Source: Elusimicrobiota bacterium
Lineage (GTDB): Bacteria; Elusimicrobiota; UBA8919
Reading direction: 5' to 3'
Assembly (NCBI GenBank): GCA_016928195.1
Contig: JAFGLF010000066.1
Span: 1 to 50,213, forward strand
Length of the DNA stretch: 50,213 nucleotides
The stretch's first letter is position 1. Each line of letters begins with the position of its first letter. Shown here in pieces: positions 48,487-50,213 of this stretch. The position numbers and the translations under genes are program-made. Under the pieces are notes generated by a model, which saw only the letters and a list, made by a program, of their open reading frames with translations, did not search any database and was not told the DNA's origin.

Positions 48487-49394
48487 GGGGTATTATAGAT
48501 ATTTATAGGAAAATAGTAAAAAAGATTATCAAAAAAACTTTCTATTTATGGGAATTTTTTGGTTTTCATATTACACCAGTACATTATTATGAACCGGTTC
48601 CAAACACAAGAGAACTAAATGATGAATTATGGGATGTATTATCAGAACTTCCCGGCATAGATATAAATGACCAAAGACAGGTCGAGCTACTTACTATGTT
48701 TTCATCTAAATATGCTGTTGAGTACAATTCCTTACCGGCGGAAAAAACCTTAATAAATTATGAATACTATGTAAACAATAAATCGTTCGGATCTGTTGAA
48801 GGAGAAATTTTGTACAGTATGATAAGGCATTTCAGACCTCGGAAAATATATGAAATCGGTTCTGGATTTTCTACTATGTTATCAGCCCAGGCTTTATTGG
48901 AAAATGAAAAGGAGGATGGGCATAAAACAGAACTGATTGCTTTTGATCCATTTCCAAATGATATTATAAAAAAAGGATTTCCAGGTTTATCAAAATTAGA
49001 AACCAAAAGGATTCAGGATGTTGATTGGGCATTTTTTAAAACGTTAAACGAAAGTGATATTTTATTTATTGATTCAAGCCATGTATTGAAAATAGGCAGT
49101 GATGTCAAGTACGAATATCTAGAGTTGTTACCGCGGCTAAATAAAGGCGTAATAATACACTGTCATGATATATTTTTACCGGCGGAATACCTTAAGACAT
49201 GGGTTATGAAGGATGGTTATTTTTGGACAGAACAATATTTATTACAGGCATTTTTAGCATTTAATGATACTTTCCGGATATTATGGGCTGCCAGTTATAT
49301 GCATCTGAATCATCCGGATTTACTTAAGGAAGCATTTAACTCGTATAGCGAAAAGGAATGGCCGAGCAGTTTTTGGTTAAAGAAAATTAAATAG
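48483..49394 (+). CDS. Class I SAM methyltransferase (Methyltransf_24-like)
   Basis: A 303-residue protein. After about 110 residues comes RPRKIYEIGSGFSTMLSAQALLENE (SAM motif I) and LIAFDPFPNDIIKKGF, then SDILFIDSSHVLKIGSDVKYEYLELLPRLNKGVIIHCHDIFLP. The last two carry the D-S-S-H and H-C-H-D-I blocks typical of metal-assisted sugar O-methyltransferases of this group. It overlaps the Wzy-like stop by four bases. It may methylate a terminal sugar, which in other O-antigens stops chain growth; that is inference. Confidence 0.85.
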   Translation: MRGIIDIYRKIVKKIIKKTFYLWEFFGFHITPVHYYEPVPNTRELNDELWDVLSELPGIDINDQRQVELLTMFSSKYAVEYNSLPAEKTLINYEYYVNNKSFGSVEGEILYSMIRHFRPRKIYEIGSGFSTMLSAQALLENEKEDGHKTELIAFDPFPNDIIKKGFPGLSKLETKRIQDVDWAFFKTLNESDILFIDSSHVLKIGSDVKYEYLELLPRLNKGVIIHCHDIFLPAEYLKTWVMKDGYFWTEQYLLQAFLAFNDTFRILWAASYMHLNHPDLLKEAFNSYSEKEWPSSFWLKKIK

Positions 49395-49397
49395 ACT

Positions 49398-50213
49398 ATG
49401 AGAGTATTGATGCAGAACAGGTATGATGCGATGACAAATAAAGGAGGGGATTCCTACCAGATGATTTATACCAAGAATTATCTGGAAGAAAGCGGTATTC
49501 AGGTTGATATTTCTACGGAGTTAGCGCCGGATTTAAAAAATTATGATATTATACATTTATTTAACATTACTAGGGTACATGAAACTTATGTGCAGTTCCG
49601 GAATGCCGTAAAACATAAAAAAAAGATAGTTGTTTCATCAATATATCATAGTATAGTCGATATCAGGAATTATGAAACCAAAAATCTAAAAGGCTTATAT
49701 GGTTGGCTGGTTAGAAGTACGGATAACGTGGATATTATACAGTTAATGAAAACATTCTATTATGTTCATAAATATCCGGAGGTATGGTACTCATGGATTA
49801 CGCAAATGTGTAAAGGGTATACGAGACAACAGAAGGAAATATTGGAAAATGCAGACTGCATAATACCCAATACCGAATTGGAAATGGAAACTATAAAGAA
49901 AGAGTTATTTGACAATAAGGGTATAAAATTAAAATATGAAGTAGTTTATAATGGAATAGAAAGTAGAAACTATAAAGAATCTAAAAGGGTTTTAGACTGG
50001 TTTAAAAAAAATAAAATAAATAATTATATTTTATGTTCAGGTCGAATTGAACCAAGGAAAAATCAGATTAAGATTATAGAGGCTTTAAAAAATGATAGAG
50101 TGCAGGTTGTATTTGCCGGCGGGATGAATAAAATGCACCAAACATATGCTTCTGAATTTATAAAGCATATAGAAATGAATGATAATTTGTTTTATGCGGA
50201 CCGAGTTGAACAG
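49398..50213 (+). CDS. Family 4 glycosyltransferase, cut by the window end
   Basis: An open frame runs from ATG 49398 to the right edge (272 codons, no stop). MRVLMQNRYDAMTNKGGDSYQM is a GT-B N-terminus with the acceptor-loop GGDS. ADCIIPNTELEMETIKKEL and VVYNGIESRNYKES mark the hinge, and ILCSGRIEPRKNQIKIIEAL opens the donor-binding domain. The EGFG-type motif would lie beyond the edge. It starts three bases after the methyltransferase stop and so continues the same transcript. Donor unknown. Confidence 0.9.
   Translation, partial: MRVLMQNRYDAMTNKGGDSYQMIYTKNYLEESGIQVDISTELAPDLKNYDIIHLFNITRVHETYVQFRNAVKHKKKIVVSSIYHSIVDIRNYETKNLKGLYGWLVRSTDNVDIIQLMKTFYYVHKYPEVWYSWITQMCKGYTRQQKEILENADCIIPNTELEMETIKKELFDNKGIKLKYEVVYNGIESRNYKESKRVLDWFKKNKINNYILCSGRIEPRKNQIKIIEALKNDRVQVVFAGGMNKMHQTYASEFIKHIEMNDNLFYADRVEQ

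Overview
The window is one long, almost gap-free, plus-strand cluster for building and decorating a cell-surface polysaccharide. I count about 48 protein genes, two of them cut by the window ends. I see no convincing minus-strand gene, rRNA, tRNA or CRISPR array. The DNA is A+T-rich. The presence of a KdsB-type cytidylyltransferase, nonulosonic acid genes, ArnT-like GT39 enzymes, a Wzx-type flippase and a Wzy/ligase-like protein points to a bacterium with a Gram-negative-type envelope. The many B12-type radical SAM genes and short palindromic interspersed repeats resemble uncultured phyla such as Omnitrophota. That placement is an impression from gene content, not a phylogenetic result.

Layout. 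Positions 1-6.7 kb hold a pseudaminic-acid-type (nonulosonic acid) operon with SpsF/PseF, SpsG/PseG and PseI homologues. Inside it are two formyltransferases around a PIG-L deacetylase, and a flippase follows. An HpcH/HpaI aldolase and a B12-type radical SAM gene lie at 6.8-9.1 kb. Positions 9.2-15.4 kb carry an unusual cassette: a DRE-TIM aldolase fused to a sialyltransferase-42/DUF115-like domain, a 4Fe-4S LdpA-like protein, a HAD phosphatase, a KdsB homologue and a large GT-B-like surface-carbohydrate protein. This reads as a possible pathway for an undescribed CMP-activated ulosonic acid. Positions 15.4-19 kb make a nucleotide-activated 6-deoxy sugar (nucleotidyltransferase, 4,6-dehydratase, reductase). 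Positions 20.5-24.8 kb hold GT39, methyltransferase, ChbG/YdjC deacetylase and polyprenyl-phosphate GT2 genes, like the Francisella FlmF/NaxD/FlmK lipid A module. Positions 24.7-28.7 kb hold SDR, RfbF and RfbC-like genes for a CDP-sugar. Positions 28.7-41.5 kb hold glycosyltransferases, four more B12-type radical SAM enzymes and methyltransferases. Positions 41.4-44.1 kb carry a carbamoyltransferase-SxtJ-DUF5989 trio. Positions 44.2-50.2 kb hold glycosyltransferases, methyltransferases and a Wzy/ligase-like protein.

Threaded through the cluster is a family of short nested-palindrome repeats. Arms of the type GATTACACAGATTA are followed by TAATCTGTGTAATC arms, and a terminal hairpin closes each copy. 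The hairpin sequence differs between copies, but in most copies its palindromic pairing is kept, and the copies end beside the start codon of the next gene. One copy pair encloses a GxxExxY (PDDEXK_3) nuclease-like gene whose last codons are part of the palindrome. This looks like a repeat/nuclease mobile or regulatory system. A second nested-palindrome family (AGTTTTG/CAAAACT arms) occurs at 9.1 and 43.8 kb, and other GC-rich palindromes are inserted inside the first family.
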